Shown here in pieces: positions 45,974 to 56,126 of a stretch of DNA of 64,000 nt. The first letter of the stretch is position 1. Each line of letters starts with the position of its first letter. Both the position numbers and the translations under genes were made by a program. Below the pieces are notes generated by a model that saw only the letters and a program-made list of their open reading frames with translations, made no database searches and was not told where the DNA came from. Source of the DNA: Aporrectodea caliginosa. Taxonomy: Eukaryota; Annelida; Clitellata; Crassiclitellata; Lumbricidae. The stretch spans positions 1 through 64,000 of the forward strand of contig JACEVL010000801.1 of assembly GCA_020284085.1 (NCBI GenBank), given 5' to 3'.

Positions 45974-46801
45974 TATAACGGCCCACAACCCGTATAGCGA
46001 AAGGAAGGCTGAGTAGAGTCAGCGGTTGGGTAAAAAGAGTTAGCGAAAGGAAGGCTGAGCTACATAATTATCCAGGCTTAAGCAGGTTATCCAGGCCTTA
46101 AGGAAGTTATTCAGTTTAAGCACCACAGATGTGGGTGGGGTAGAAATACCTCCGGGCCGTGTGCAAAGCATGATGCAGTAGATAGCCAATGGGAAGAGAG
46201 CTATGTCGCATCGAGGGTTTTGGTCTATACAAGGGCAGGATGCGCAAATTCGTGGCCCAGTCGGAAGAAGCAGTCGGAGAGAAGGTACTGCAGGCGAAGA
46301 TCCGTTGGAGGACCGCCGGATCGTGGATTGCCGTCTAAACGAGACGAGGACCGATAGACGAAACGCTGGATGGAGACGAGGAAGGATGTCGTCGTCGTAA
46401 CAAAGTAGCTGGGCCCGTAACTCGTGAAAGTAATTAAGAGTTTCGTTAATGTTAATTGAAGTGTTCTTAAGTGCAAATTATGAGTAGATTGCGATAAGTA
46501 TCGATTGTCCGAACTTTGCATCTGGAAACGAACCAGACGAGGAGGACTGGAGCAGACGAGAGGAAGTCTTCGATAAAGCACTGGAACTGACGCCGCTGCA
46601 AACGTGTTGACGCCAGCGAGAGGAATTCAGACGAGGACGCACAAGCTACGTTACTTTCTGTGGAGCAGTCACGCTGAGAGAGCTGAGGCACGTCGTCTGA
46701 GTATTAGTCATAGGAGACCCATACGTCCCTAACGCTAATAAAGGGGTAAGACATTAGATAAGAGTAAAAGAATTAGACTCTATTCGCGGATTCAGTTTAC
46801 A
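45974..46801 (+). repeat. Gypsy 5' LTR (5' end clipped)
   Basis: Matches 53967-54760 almost base for base by eye, but lacks the first ~10 bases (TGTGAGACCG) found in the 3' LTR. It contains a 36-bp insertion created by repetition of AGCGAAAGGAAGGCTGAG. AATAAA near 46737 is about 60 bp before the TTTACA end. The following TGGTGATGTG (46802) is the probable primer-binding site; the tRNA was not identified. Confidence 0.85.
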
Positions 46802-46896
46802 TGGTGATGTGTGAATGATTGCATAACTAATCGTAGAGTGTTAACTAAAATTGTGTTAGAGATTGATTGTTACAGCTTGTAGTAATAAACTTTGAA

Positions 46897-47190
46897 ATGT
46901 CAGAAGCTTCTGTCAATCCACGGATGGTTGAGGAAGAAGAAGAAGGAAGGAGGATAGTTTTGGACTCATGTAGAGGAGACTCCCAAATGTCCGATAATGT
47001 GCTCATGACTGATGTGTTAGACAAAATGGACTATCAGTTCGAACGAATGGACCAGAGACAGGGTCGTACGGATGAGTTGATCCTGGATTTGATAAGACAA
47101 TTGCATGAAACGACACATAAACAGTTAGAGACAGAACAGAGACAGTGGAGACAGAACAGCGACGAAATGAGACAGAACAGAGACAGTTAG
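46897..47190 (+). CDS. Gypsy ORF1, small acidic Gln/Glu-rich protein
   Basis: 97 codons from the ATG at 46897 (MSEASVNPRM), with a Glu run and a helical segment rich in Gln, Arg and Glu (HKQLETEQRQ) that looks coiled-coil. Its TAG (47188-47190) lies 5 nt before the first ATG of the gag-pol frame, which is one base behind in phase. The same arrangement is kept in the second copy (54856-55128), despite a 21-bp length change. It may be the start of Gag made by frameshift, or a separate leader protein with reinitiation. No known domain recognised. Confidence 0.6.
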   Translation: MSEASVNPRMVEEEEEGRRIVLDSCRGDSQMSDNVLMTDVLDKMDYQFERMDQRQGRTDELILDLIRQLHETTHKQLETEQRQWRQNSDEMRQNRDS

Positions 47191-47195
47191 AGACG

Positions 47196-50100
47196 ATGAC
47201 TTCTGTTATTAACCGTCTTAATGAAATGGAAATGGGGAAAGAGAGAGAAAGAATGGACCATAGCACCAACCCTGGCTTGGTAGAATATCAAGTCATAGAA
47301 AGCACTTCTATCGCGCCTCACTCGGGCCACTCGTCAAAAGCAAGGTATCAGGTCGATGGCGCTGCGGATGAGCCTAATGAAGGTAAAGGGGAGGTAACCT
47401 GCCTGCCGAGAAGAAGTGCAAGACTTCTAGGCTTGCCTAAGGTAAACTACCACGCCCTAAATGAGGCTAGCCACATCGCAGTAGGAGCCACGTCGACCAA
47501 TAGATCTAATAGTAATGTCGAGCCTTCTGTCGAATGGGGATTGACAAACCCCGGTCCAGAGAAAGGCGCCTGGTCTAGTCAACCGACGCGCTCGAGTTTA
47601 GCACCTCGAGAGGGCAGCAAGGCTGCGGAGACGCGACGAGAAGACGCAACCCGCTACACTGACGCACGAGAATGGGACGATTCGACAGAAGGAATAGTAT
47701 CGAATAGGCGTAATGTTGATGCTGTTGATAGAACTGTTAATGTAGAAATGATGGTTGTTGAAATGAATGGAACTGTCGGTGATACTCAAAGAAGCAGTGA
47801 AACCGATATAAATAGACGTGCAAATGTAAACGTGAATGAAGTGAATGATGCAAATACATTTGATAACGTAATTAGGTTTGCTGAAGATGAATTTGAAAGT
47901 GTGAATCGAGCAAATGAAAGGAATTCGCAAATATTGTCACTAGAAAGGGACAGGGATTCTCAAAGGTTTCAAAAAGATTCCTTTCAAACACACGATAGAT
48001 GGCACCTCAAACACGCAGACATGACCAGGGGAAACACACATAACCCGCCGGCTTGGGTCCAACTTGATATGCGTAATTCTGAAAAAGAGGAAATGAGTCA
48101 AACGGCGAGAAGTGCTGCTCAAAAATTCAATGGAGTTCATTTCTCAAACGCCACTCTGTCGACAAATAATCCTGTCACCTCCAAAAGATCCAGTCATATC
48201 AACCATGGCAATGAAAGACAAACAATTGTCCATTACAACGAATTCCTGGACAATCGTTCATATGCACCACCATCTGCTGTTATACCGATAAGCACAAGTC
48301 AACCAAATTCAATGTATGCAGAACGAGGCTACGATCGTTCTGACATGTCATTCGCTAGGAGGCCAATTTTTAGTCACGTTGGAGCGCAAACGTATGGTCA
48401 TGAAAGTAGGATTCCGATTTGGTCTACTGAGATAAATCAGGCAAAAGATAATAGAAGCGTTGGGTTGTCAAATGAAATACCTAACAGGTCTGTTTCGTCG
48501 CAAACGAATGCGCATGAGCTGAGGTCACGTCAAAATGATGTTAGTCAATTTGTAGAGAGGCCACGCAGTAGCATTTTGCTTGGTTCTTTCTCAGGTCGAT
48601 CTTCGTTAGATCAATTTCTAAAAAGATTTGAGATAATCAGAGTTCAAAATCAATGGGGAAATCTTGAAAGTAAAAACCAGTTGATATGTTCTTTGACTGA
48701 GGATGCAGCTCAGTTAATTTTAGAAGGTGAGTTGGATGAACTTGAGACGACCGAAGAGGTAATTCGCAAATTGCAGGATCGTTATAGCAATAAGAGTTAC
48801 CAGGCACTTTATCAAGTTGAATTAAGTACGAAACGTCAAAGGCGTGATGAATCGTTAGGAGCTTTAACTTCAGAAGTGCAGAGACTAGTAACGCTCGCAT
48901 ATCCTGGAAGAAATACTCCTCACCGAGACGCAATTGCTGTGAAATCGTTTTTAGATGCTGTTGGAGACAGAGAGGTTAGTCTTAAAACGTGGGAATCAAA
49001 TCCACGAACGCTTGATGAAGCGTATGCTGCAGCAATCAGATACGAAGGTTTCAAACGTGCTGAATATAGAAATGTCAGACATTCAAACAGATATGCACAT
49101 GTAGTAAAAGCAGTGAACGTAGGTAACAGAAATAGTTTTGACAATAGAGGGTTTCGTTTCAATGGACGTGGAACGAATGACGTCAATCGACGACAGCCTC
49201 ATGGTAATCAAAACTCTTTCTATCGTCGACCGCAGCAGAACCAAAATAGAAGGAGGATGGATCGTCACTGGCAGATGAATCCACACCAAGAAAGACGTTG
49301 TCACTACTGTAATGAGTTATTTCATTTCTGGAGACAATGTCCATACAGAATGGAACAGCAAGGAACTGATTTTGGAAATGGAAATCAGTACGATTATGCT
49401 GCGCAAACGAACAATGTAAGATACGTGAAGGGAAGCGATAGTGCTTACCTAAAGATGTCTTTGTATGGGAAGGAGACACTTTGTCTCTTAGATACTGGCA
49501 GCCAGATGGCGCTAGCTCCATCGAAATTGATTAAGGGCCGAGATTTGAGGCCATCAAATCAAAAACTTGTAGCAGCAAATAACAGTAAAATCCAGGTGAT
49601 TGGCGAAACAAAAATGAAGTTGAAAGTAAATGGGAAGATTTACTGGGTGCCAGCACTTGTAAGTCCACAAGTTTCTCACGTATTGTTAGGGTTAAGTTTC
49701 ATGAAAGAAAATAATGTAGTTTGGCATTGTCAGAAAGATTGGATTGAGTTGGATGGACAACGAGCGAAATTGCATTTCCGCTCAGAAGCTTCACAAGTAC
49801 GCCGCATAGCAGCAGCACAAGATGTTGTAGTGCCAGCTTACAGTGAAGTAGACATTGCTGCGTACGCTGTTCTGCCAAATTTACAGACAACACCGTTGGA
49901 TTGGGCAACAAAACCTACTGTGTTGCCAAATGGTTTGTTAATAGCAGGAACAGTGCTAGCAAAAAGAGAGATGGATTTGACTCTCCGTGTGATGAATAAC
50001 ACAGAGAAAGAGATTAAGTTAACAAAAGGGTTGAAGTGTGAAGTAGAAGCTGTAGAAGTCTGTGAAGCAGTTAACACAGATGAAGCTTCGTTGAATTGTG

Positions 50101-53075
50101 CTGTAATTCGCCAGGTGTCAGCACAAGATGTTGAGACAGCGTTGAAGCCGTTATGGGAAAACGTGGATGAATCTGTACCGGCTGAGATTAGAGAGAAACT
50201 GCGCATGATTCTGTTGGAGCACAGCAGCGCATTTTCCGTGAATGAGTGGGATCTAGGATACACAGACATTCTAAAACATGAGATTGATACAGGCAATGAA
50301 ATTCCTGTGAGACAAGCACTCCGTCGTCAACCGTTGTTAATGATCCCTGTTGTTGATGATCACGTTCGGCAAATGTTAGATTCAGGTTTAATAGAACCAT
50401 CGTCTTCGAATTGGAGTAGTAATGTTCTGATGGTCCGAAAGAAGGATGGCACGATGAGATTCTGTGTAGACTACAGAGCACTCAATACTAAGACCCGTCA
50501 AGAGATTTATCCTCTTCCTCTGATCAACGAATGTCTTGATTCGCTTGGGGGCAGCACTTGGTTTTCGACTTTTGATTTACGAGCAGGCTATCACCAGGTG
50601 GCGTTGCATTCTAAAGACGCACACAAAACTGCATTTGTCACTCGTAGGGGCAGTTTCCAATTTCGAGTTTTGCCGTTTGGTTTGAGCGGAGCACCCGGGT
50701 TCTTTTCCAGAATGATGAACCTAGTACTGGCAGGGCTTAACTTCGAGATTTGCTTGGTGTATTTGGACGATATTGTGATTTTTGCGTCAGATATAGACAC
50801 ACATCTGCAAAGACTAGTACAAGTGTTGGTGAGGCTGCAGGAGGTAAATCTGAAACTGAAGGTTTCCAAATGTCACGTGCTGCAAAGACAAGTAATGTTC
50901 CTGGGTCATTTGGTTAGCGGAAAAGGAATTGAGACGGATCCTCAGAAGACGAGTGCTGTAAAAGACTGGCCGACGCCGACCAAATTGAAGGAGGTACGAG
51001 CATTCATGGGACTATGCTCTTACTATCGTCGTTATGTACCAGATTTTGCACAGATTGGGAAGCCGTTGCATTCGTTAACCAAGAAGGACACTCGGTTCAG
51101 CTGGACACCTGAGTGTGAAATTTCTTTCAAGACGTTGAAGGAAAAGTTGACAGAAGCACCGATCTTGGCGCTACCAACGAATGAGGGAGCCTATGTATTA
51201 GACACTGATGCATCTGATGACGCCATAGGCGCTGTGTTGTCACAAGAACAAAATGGTGTTGAAAGAGTGATTTGCTACGGAAGCCGAGTATGCACGACCG
51301 CCGAAAGAAATTATGATGTAACGAAACGTGAAATGCTGGCCATTGTGTATTTCCTGAAGACTTTTCGTCACTATTTGTTAGGACGGAAGTTCTTGTTACG
51401 CACTGATCATTCTGCACTGCAATGGTTGAGGCGTACTCCAGTGCCGATAGGTCAGCAAGCACGTTGGCTTAATCTGATTGAAGAGTTCGATTTTGATGTT
51501 AAACATAGGGCTGGAGCTTTACATTCGAATGCTGATGCTCTATCGAGAAGGCCACATTTTGTGAGTGTGGTTAAAGGACTTCTGGCGCCATCTGCTGAAC
51601 AGTTGGAATTGCCAGATGATTGGAATCGTGAAGTGATAGCAGCCGAGCAGCTGGCCGATACTGATCTAGGGTGGATCATTAAACGTAAACGAGGCTCTGA
51701 TGAAGCACCGCTGCATGACGAAATACGAGGTTTAAGTCCTGTGGTAAAACGACTGGTAGCACAATGGCCCCAGTTGGATTTTCAAGCCGGACTTCTAACC
51801 AGACGATGGTTGGACGCAGAAGAAGCAAAGGTGCGGTGGCATCAATTGATTCCGCCGGTAAAAAGACGAGAGATGATGATTAAGATTGCCCACGAGGGAA
51901 TGACGGGTGGTCATCTTGGGATTCGACGAACGATGTCGCAGTTGCAACGAAGAGCCTATTGGCCAGGGTGGACAGAGGACGTACAATGTCACCTCCGCCG
52001 ATGTGTACCGTGTGCCAGGTACATTCGAGGAAAGCCGAAGCACCAAGGATTGCTGAGGAACATGGTGGTAGGAAATGTGGGGGAGGTCGTGGCCTTAGAC
52101 CTGACAGGACCACATGCTGTATCGTCGGGTGGTCATCGATACATACTTACTATTATCGACCACTTCAGTAGATTTGCTGAAGCCATACCACTGAGGAATC
52201 AAGAGGCGATAACGGTGGCTAGAGCGATGACAGAATGTTGGATTGCCAGATATGGATGTCCGCTACAGATCTTGACAGACCAAGGACCCTGTTTTGAGGC
52301 CAACTTGTTCAAAGACTTGTGTACCTTGTTGGGCATCGACAAGGTTCGAACTTCAGCTTACAAGGCAAGCACGAATGGTTTATGTGAGAGGTTTCACAAA
52401 ACTCTGAACTCAATGTTGGGAAAGTTGGTGGCAGAAAACCACCGGAATTGGCCGTCTGTTCTGCCCATTGCAATGTGTGCATATCGGGCCTCGGTTCATC
52501 AAAGTACTGGGTACAGTCCTAATAAATTGTTCATGGGCAGGGAGAATCTAATGCCGTTGGACTTGGTGATGGGCGATTGCTACTTGAGAGAGGAAGCGCC
52601 ATCGTTTCATGACTATGTGTATGAGCAAGGGAAGCAGATTCAGGCTACATTTGAACTGGCAAGGGAGACAATGCAGCGTCAAGCCGAAATCCGAGCCAAT
52701 CGCTACAATATGAAAGTGCGACCAGCTCAATTTGAAGTAGGTCAGTATGTGTGGATGCACTATCCACGCCGGATGCAGAATTTGACTGAGAAATGGTCTA
52801 ACTACTACATTGGTCCATATAAAGTAGAACGTCGCATAAATTCTGTGCTGTACCAGATTAGAAAGTCGCCTAGGAGCCACGCCAAAATGTGTTACGTGGA
52901 CAAGATGAAACTTTACTACGGAGAAGTTCCAGCTGCTTGGAGTTCAAAAGAAAAGGAGATCGATCTGTCGCCAATGGATCTGGAGCTACATGAATCGTCT
53001 GAGCCGGACGATCTTGTTCAAACACGACCGCAACGAAACGCGCAACGACCGATTCGTTACCGAGACAACGAATAA
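47196..53075 (+). CDS. Gypsy gag-pol polyprotein, 1959 codons
   Basis: One frame from ATG 47196; codons upstream to 47145 are also open. Order: a long Ser/Asn/Arg-rich leader (~450 residues); a retrotransposon Gag domain (about 48570-49070); a CX2CX4HX4C zinc knuckle (CHYCNELFHFWRQC, ~49300); aspartic protease (DTGS, ~49490); reverse transcriptase (FCVDYRALN, YLDD ~50760); RNase H (DTDASDDAIG ~51200, ending TDHSALQWL); integrase with an N-terminal His/Cys zinc-binding segment (~51890-52015) and D, D, E residues in LDLTG (~52095), TDQGP (~52280) and LCERFH (~52390); and a GPY/F-type module (YIGPYKVERR, ~52810). Known: makes the element's capsid and replication and insertion enzymes. All catalytic motifs seen are intact. 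No env. Confidence 0.95.
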   Translation: MTSVINRLNEMEMGKERERMDHSTNPGLVEYQVIESTSIAPHSGHSSKARYQVDGAADEPNEGKGEVTCLPRRSARLLGLPKVNYHALNEASHIAVGATSTNRSNSNVEPSVEWGLTNPGPEKGAWSSQPTRSSLAPREGSKAAETRREDATRYTDAREWDDSTEGIVSNRRNVDAVDRTVNVEMMVVEMNGTVGDTQRSSETDINRRANVNVNEVNDANTFDNVIRFAEDEFESVNRANERNSQILSLERDRDSQRFQKDSFQTHDRWHLKHADMTRGNTHNPPAWVQLDMRNSEKEEMSQTARSAAQKFNGVHFSNATLSTNNPVTSKRSSHINHGNERQTIVHYNEFLDNRSYAPPSAVIPISTSQPNSMYAERGYDRSDMSFARRPIFSHVGAQTYGHESRIPIWSTEINQAKDNRSVGLSNEIPNRSVSSQTNAHELRSRQNDVSQFVERPRSSILLGSFSGRSSLDQFLKRFEIIRVQNQWGNLESKNQLICSLTEDAAQLILEGELDELETTEEVIRKLQDRYSNKSYQALYQVELSTKRQRRDESLGALTSEVQRLVTLAYPGRNTPHRDAIAVKSFLDAVGDREVSLKTWESNPRTLDEAYAAAIRYEGFKRAEYRNVRHSNRYAHVVKAVNVGNRNSFDNRGFRFNGRGTNDVNRRQPHGNQNSFYRRPQQNQNRRRMDRHWQMNPHQERRCHYCNELFHFWRQCPYRMEQQGTDFGNGNQYDYAAQTNNVRYVKGSDSAYLKMSLYGKETLCLLDTGSQMALAPSKLIKGRDLRPSNQKLVAANNSKIQVIGETKMKLKVNGKIYWVPALVSPQVSHVLLGLSFMKENNVVWHCQKDWIELDGQRAKLHFRSEASQVRRIAAAQDVVVPAYSEVDIAAYAVLPNLQTTPLDWATKPTVLPNGLLIAGTVLAKREMDLTLRVMNNTEKEIKLTKGLKCEVEAVEVCEAVNTDEASLNCAVIRQVSAQDVETALKPLWENVDESVPAEIREKLRMILLEHSSAFSVNEWDLGYTDILKHEIDTGNEIPVRQALRRQPLLMIPVVDDHVRQMLDSGLIEPSSSNWSSNVLMVRKKDGTMRFCVDYRALNTKTRQEIYPLPLINECLDSLGGSTWFSTFDLRAGYHQVALHSKDAHKTAFVTRRGSFQFRVLPFGLSGAPGFFSRMMNLVLAGLNFEICLVYLDDIVIFASDIDTHLQRLVQVLVRLQEVNLKLKVSKCHVLQRQVMFLGHLVSGKGIETDPQKTSAVKDWPTPTKLKEVRAFMGLCSYYRRYVPDFAQIGKPLHSLTKKDTRFSWTPECEISFKTLKEKLTEAPILALPTNEGAYVLDTDASDDAIGAVLSQEQNGVERVICYGSRVCTTAERNYDVTKREMLAIVYFLKTFRHYLLGRKFLLRTDHSALQWLRRTPVPIGQQARWLNLIEEFDFDVKHRAGALHSNADALSRRPHFVSVVKGLLAPSAEQLELPDDWNREVIAAEQLADTDLGWIIKRKRGSDEAPLHDEIRGLSPVVKRLVAQWPQLDFQAGLLTRRWLDAEEAKVRWHQLIPPVKRREMMIKIAHEGMTGGHLGIRRTMSQLQRRAYWPGWTEDVQCHLRRCVPCARYIRGKPKHQGLLRNMVVGNVGEVVALDLTGPHAVSSGGHRYILTIIDHFSRFAEAIPLRNQEAITVARAMTECWIARYGCPLQILTDQGPCFEANLFKDLCTLLGIDKVRTSAYKASTNGLCERFHKTLNSMLGKLVAENHRNWPSVLPIAMCAYRASVHQSTGYSPNKLFMGRENLMPLDLVMGDCYLREEAPSFHDYVYEQGKQIQATFELARETMQRQAEIRANRYNMKVRPAQFEVGQYVWMHYPRRMQNLTEKWSNYYIGPYKVERRINSVLYQIRKSPRSHAKMCYVDKMKLYYGEVPAAWSSKEKEIDLSPMDLELHESSEPDDLVQTRPQRNAQRPIRYRDNE

Positions 53076-53956
53076 ATTCTCTGTAGGCCTTAGATCTGAA
53101 ACGAGCGAAGCGAAAGTGTTTAATTAAGGAACTCTGCCGTTTAATTAAGATTCGGAAATGTTCTGAAGCGTCGTGCGATGATCCGTCGAGATCATATGAA
53201 TCTGATCTGTAGGCTCGTTAAAGAATTAGATTTCTGTCGTATAAAATGTTGTTAAAGAGATGTGCCTACACATCCTAAGCTGAGAAATTGCACGAGATTG
53301 ATAGATTTGTTCGTATATGATTATGATGATTAAGCAGATGAACTGAACTGTAACTGCTACGAAAACTTATGATGCTGCTGGAATGATAGTTGATTATGAT
53401 GATTTAATGTTTCACTGATTTGAATACCAGTTAGAATAGACTGCGTAAGATGTTAAGGGAGATTATGGATGATCTGTGTGAAAGGAAACATGGATAAAAG
53501 ATACGAAATGATTTGATTACTGATGAATATGATTGGATGTAATATGTAAACTGCAATGATTACTAGTTTGGATAGAACTGCGTAGATGTTAAACTGTTGC
53601 TTGATGTTGATGAGATGATCTGTGTAACTGAAGCATAGATAAGGCATACGCAATTGATTAGATTAAGGATGAAGATCTAATGGAAGAAGCGTATATGAAT
53701 TTATGTGCAGAGACTGTTCACTAAACGATGCTTATGATTGCTTACTTTGTGGAAGACTATTGGATGATGTTGAGACGCGTAAACCTGATGTTTGTGAATG
53801 CATATGGACTGCTTGATAATAGCAATTGGAGCAAAAGTTTGTTAAGCTGGAAAATTATGTGTTAGGTTCTTACATGATGCATAACAGTATTATATAGGAT
53901 ATAAGACTGTTATTCCTTTCAACCCGATAGTTGAAAGCGTTGTAAGGGGCGGCGAG

Positions 53957-54760
53957 TGTGAGACCGTATAACGGCCCACAACCCGTATAGCGAAAGGAAG
54001 GCTGAGTAGAGTCAGCAGCTACATAATTATCCAGGCTTAAGCAGGTTATCCAGGCCTTAAGGAAGTTATTCAGTTTAAGCACCACAGATGTGGGTGGGGT
54101 AGAAATACCTCCGGGCCGTGTGCAAAGCATGATGCAGTAGATAGCCAATGGGAAGAGAGCTATGTCGCATCGAGGGTTTTGGTCTATACAAGGGCAGGAT
54201 GCGCAAATTCGTGGCCCAGTCGGAAGAAGCAGTCGGAGAGAAGGTACTGCAGGCGAAGATCCGTTGGAGGACCGCCGGATCGTGGATTGCCGTCTAAACG
54301 AGACGAGGACCGATAGACGAAACGCTGGATGGAGACGAGGAAGGATGTCGTCGTCGTAACAAAGTAGCTGGGCCCGTAACTCGTGAAAGTAATTAAGAGT
54401 TTCGTTAATGTTAATTGAAGTGTTCTTAAGTGCAAATTATGAGTAGATTGCGATAAGTATCGATTGTCCGAACTTTGCATCTGGAAACGAACCAGACGAG
54501 GAGGACTGGAGCAGACGAGAGGAAGTCTTCGATAAAGCACTGGAACTGACGCCGCTGCAAACGTGTTGACGCCAGCGAGAGGAATTCAGACGAGGACGCA
54601 CAAGCTACGTTACTTTCTGTGGAGCAGTCACGCTGAGAGAGCTGAGGCACGTCGTCTGAGTATTAGTCATAGGAGACCCATACGTCCCTAACGCTAATAA
54701 AGGGGTAAGACATTAGATAAGAGTAAAAGAATTAGACTCTATTCGCGGATTCAGTTTACA
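53957..54760 (+). repeat. Gypsy 3' LTR (complete start)
   Basis: Begins TGTGAGACCG straight after a purine-rich tract and ends TTTACA, 804 bp. It is followed not by host DNA but by another primer site and internal sequence, so it also acts as the 5' LTR of a second partial element. Confidence 0.85.
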
Positions 54761-55592
54761 TGGTGATGTGTGAATGATTGCATAACTAATCGTAGAGTGT
54801 TAACTAAAATTGTGTTAGAGATTGATTGTTACAGCTTGTAGTAATAAACTTTGAAATGTCAGAAGCTTCTGTCAATCCACGGATGGTTGAGGAAGAAGAA
54901 GAAGGAAGGAGGATAGTTTTGGACTCATGTAGAGGAGACTCCCAAATGTCCGATAATGTGCTCATGACTGATGTGTTAGACAAAATGGACTATCAGTTCG
55001 AACGAATGGACCAGAGACAGGGTCGTACGGATGAGTTGATCCTGGATTTGATAAGACAATTGCATGAAACGACACATAAACAGTTAGAGACAGAACAGAG
55101 ACAGTTGAGACAGAACAGAGACAGTTAGAGACGATGACTTCTGTTATTAACCGTCTTAATGAAATGGAAATGGGGAAAGAGAGAGAAAGAATGGACCATA
55201 GCACCAACCCTGGCTTGGTAGAATATCAAGTCATAGAAAGCACTTCTATCGCGCCTCACTCGGGCCACTCGTCAAAAGCAAGGTATCAGGTCGATGGCGC
55301 TGCGGATGAGCCTAATGAAGGTAAAGGGGAGGTAACCTGCCTGCCGAGAAGAAGTGCAAGACTTCTAGGCTTGCCTAAGGTAAACTACCACGCCCTAAAT
55401 GAGGCTAGCCACATCGCAGTAGGAGCCACGTCGACCAATAGATCTAATAGTAATGTCGAGCCTTCTGTCGAATGGGGACTGACAAACCCCGGTCCAGAGA
55501 AAGGCGCCTGGTCTAGTCAACCGACGCGCTCGAGTTTAGCACCTCGAGAGGGCAGCAAGGCTGCGGAGACGCGACGAGAAGACGCAACCCGC
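54761..55592 (+). mobile_element. truncated second Gypsy internal region
   Basis: Near-identical to 46802-47655: same primer site, ORF1 (54856-55128, 21 bp shorter) and the start of gag (ATG 55134). Homology stops at GACGCAACCCGC, after which non-Gypsy DNA begins. One substitution (near 47550 versus 55489) and the indel were noticed by eye. Confidence 0.9.
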
Positions 55593-55607
55593 TGCGTGAA
55601 CCAGGAT

Positions 55608-56126
55608 AACCCTCGACGTCCCTTCGGAGTCAGAGCAGATAGACCAGAGAGGAGGGTCTAATGGTGTGTAAGGATAAATTTCCAAGAGCATGAATCAACA
55701 ATACATAACGGAAGACGCCCATGTTTAAAAGGTGTACAATCATGGAGCTCAGTATTTTGCTAAAATACAAGCATTTAATATATCTAGCATTTTGGTACAG
55801 CAGGTGAAGTAGTATTTAGAATTTTCATCAACGAAGCTTAGGCCTGGAAGGCTCATATCCACGCAAAGCTTCGTAACCAGGAGAAAGTCCTTAGCTGCCG
55901 TTCCATTTTCTTCGGCTACTGCGCCATCTAGCGTATGGTTCAATAATAAAGTGCTAATCTGGTAAATCTGTCCAGCGTTCAAAACTTCGACGTACAATGA
56001 AAATCATGTTTGTATGTTTGTACAGTTCACATAATTTCATCCGCAACATTTTGAGTTACGAAATGAGTTACGAAATCTAGGCGGACGTTTCTAGATTTGA
56101 TCAGCAGTAATCTCTTTGACTTACCC
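55608..56126. repeat. right copy of the direct repeat flanking the Gypsy locus
   Basis: Matches 44405-44945, ending at the shared TTTGACTTACC. Compared with the left copy it lacks about 65 bp near its end and has small indels. The splice-acceptor-like CATTGTAG and the AATAAA seen on the minus strand of the left copy are absent here. Confidence 0.9.

Larger units (their letters stand above)
45974..54760 (+). mobile_element. near-intact Ty3/Gypsy LTR retrotransposon
   Basis: Structure: LTR (45974-46801), primer site, ORF1 (46897-47190), fused gag-pol ORF2 (47196-53075), ~880 bp without an env-like frame, purine tract AAGGGGCGGCGAG (53944-53956), LTR (53957-54760). Protease, RT, RNase H, then integrase order identifies Ty3/Gypsy. 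The long ORF has no stops, and the two LTRs differ mainly by one 36-bp indel and the clipped start, so insertion looks recent. No target duplication can be read because the left LTR end is lost and the right side runs into a second partial copy. Confidence 0.95.

Noticed and set aside
45974..47655. A single 1.6-kb LTR covering all the sequence shared with 53967-55592
   Set aside because: The shared stretch includes ORF1 and the start of gag, and a TTTACA end followed by a TGG primer-like site lies at 46801/46802, so LTR plus internal sequence is the better reading.
53076..53956. Possible env gene between pol and the 3' LTR
   Set aside because: No frame longer than about 70 codons on the plus strand and no membrane or signal segment; treated as untranslated.
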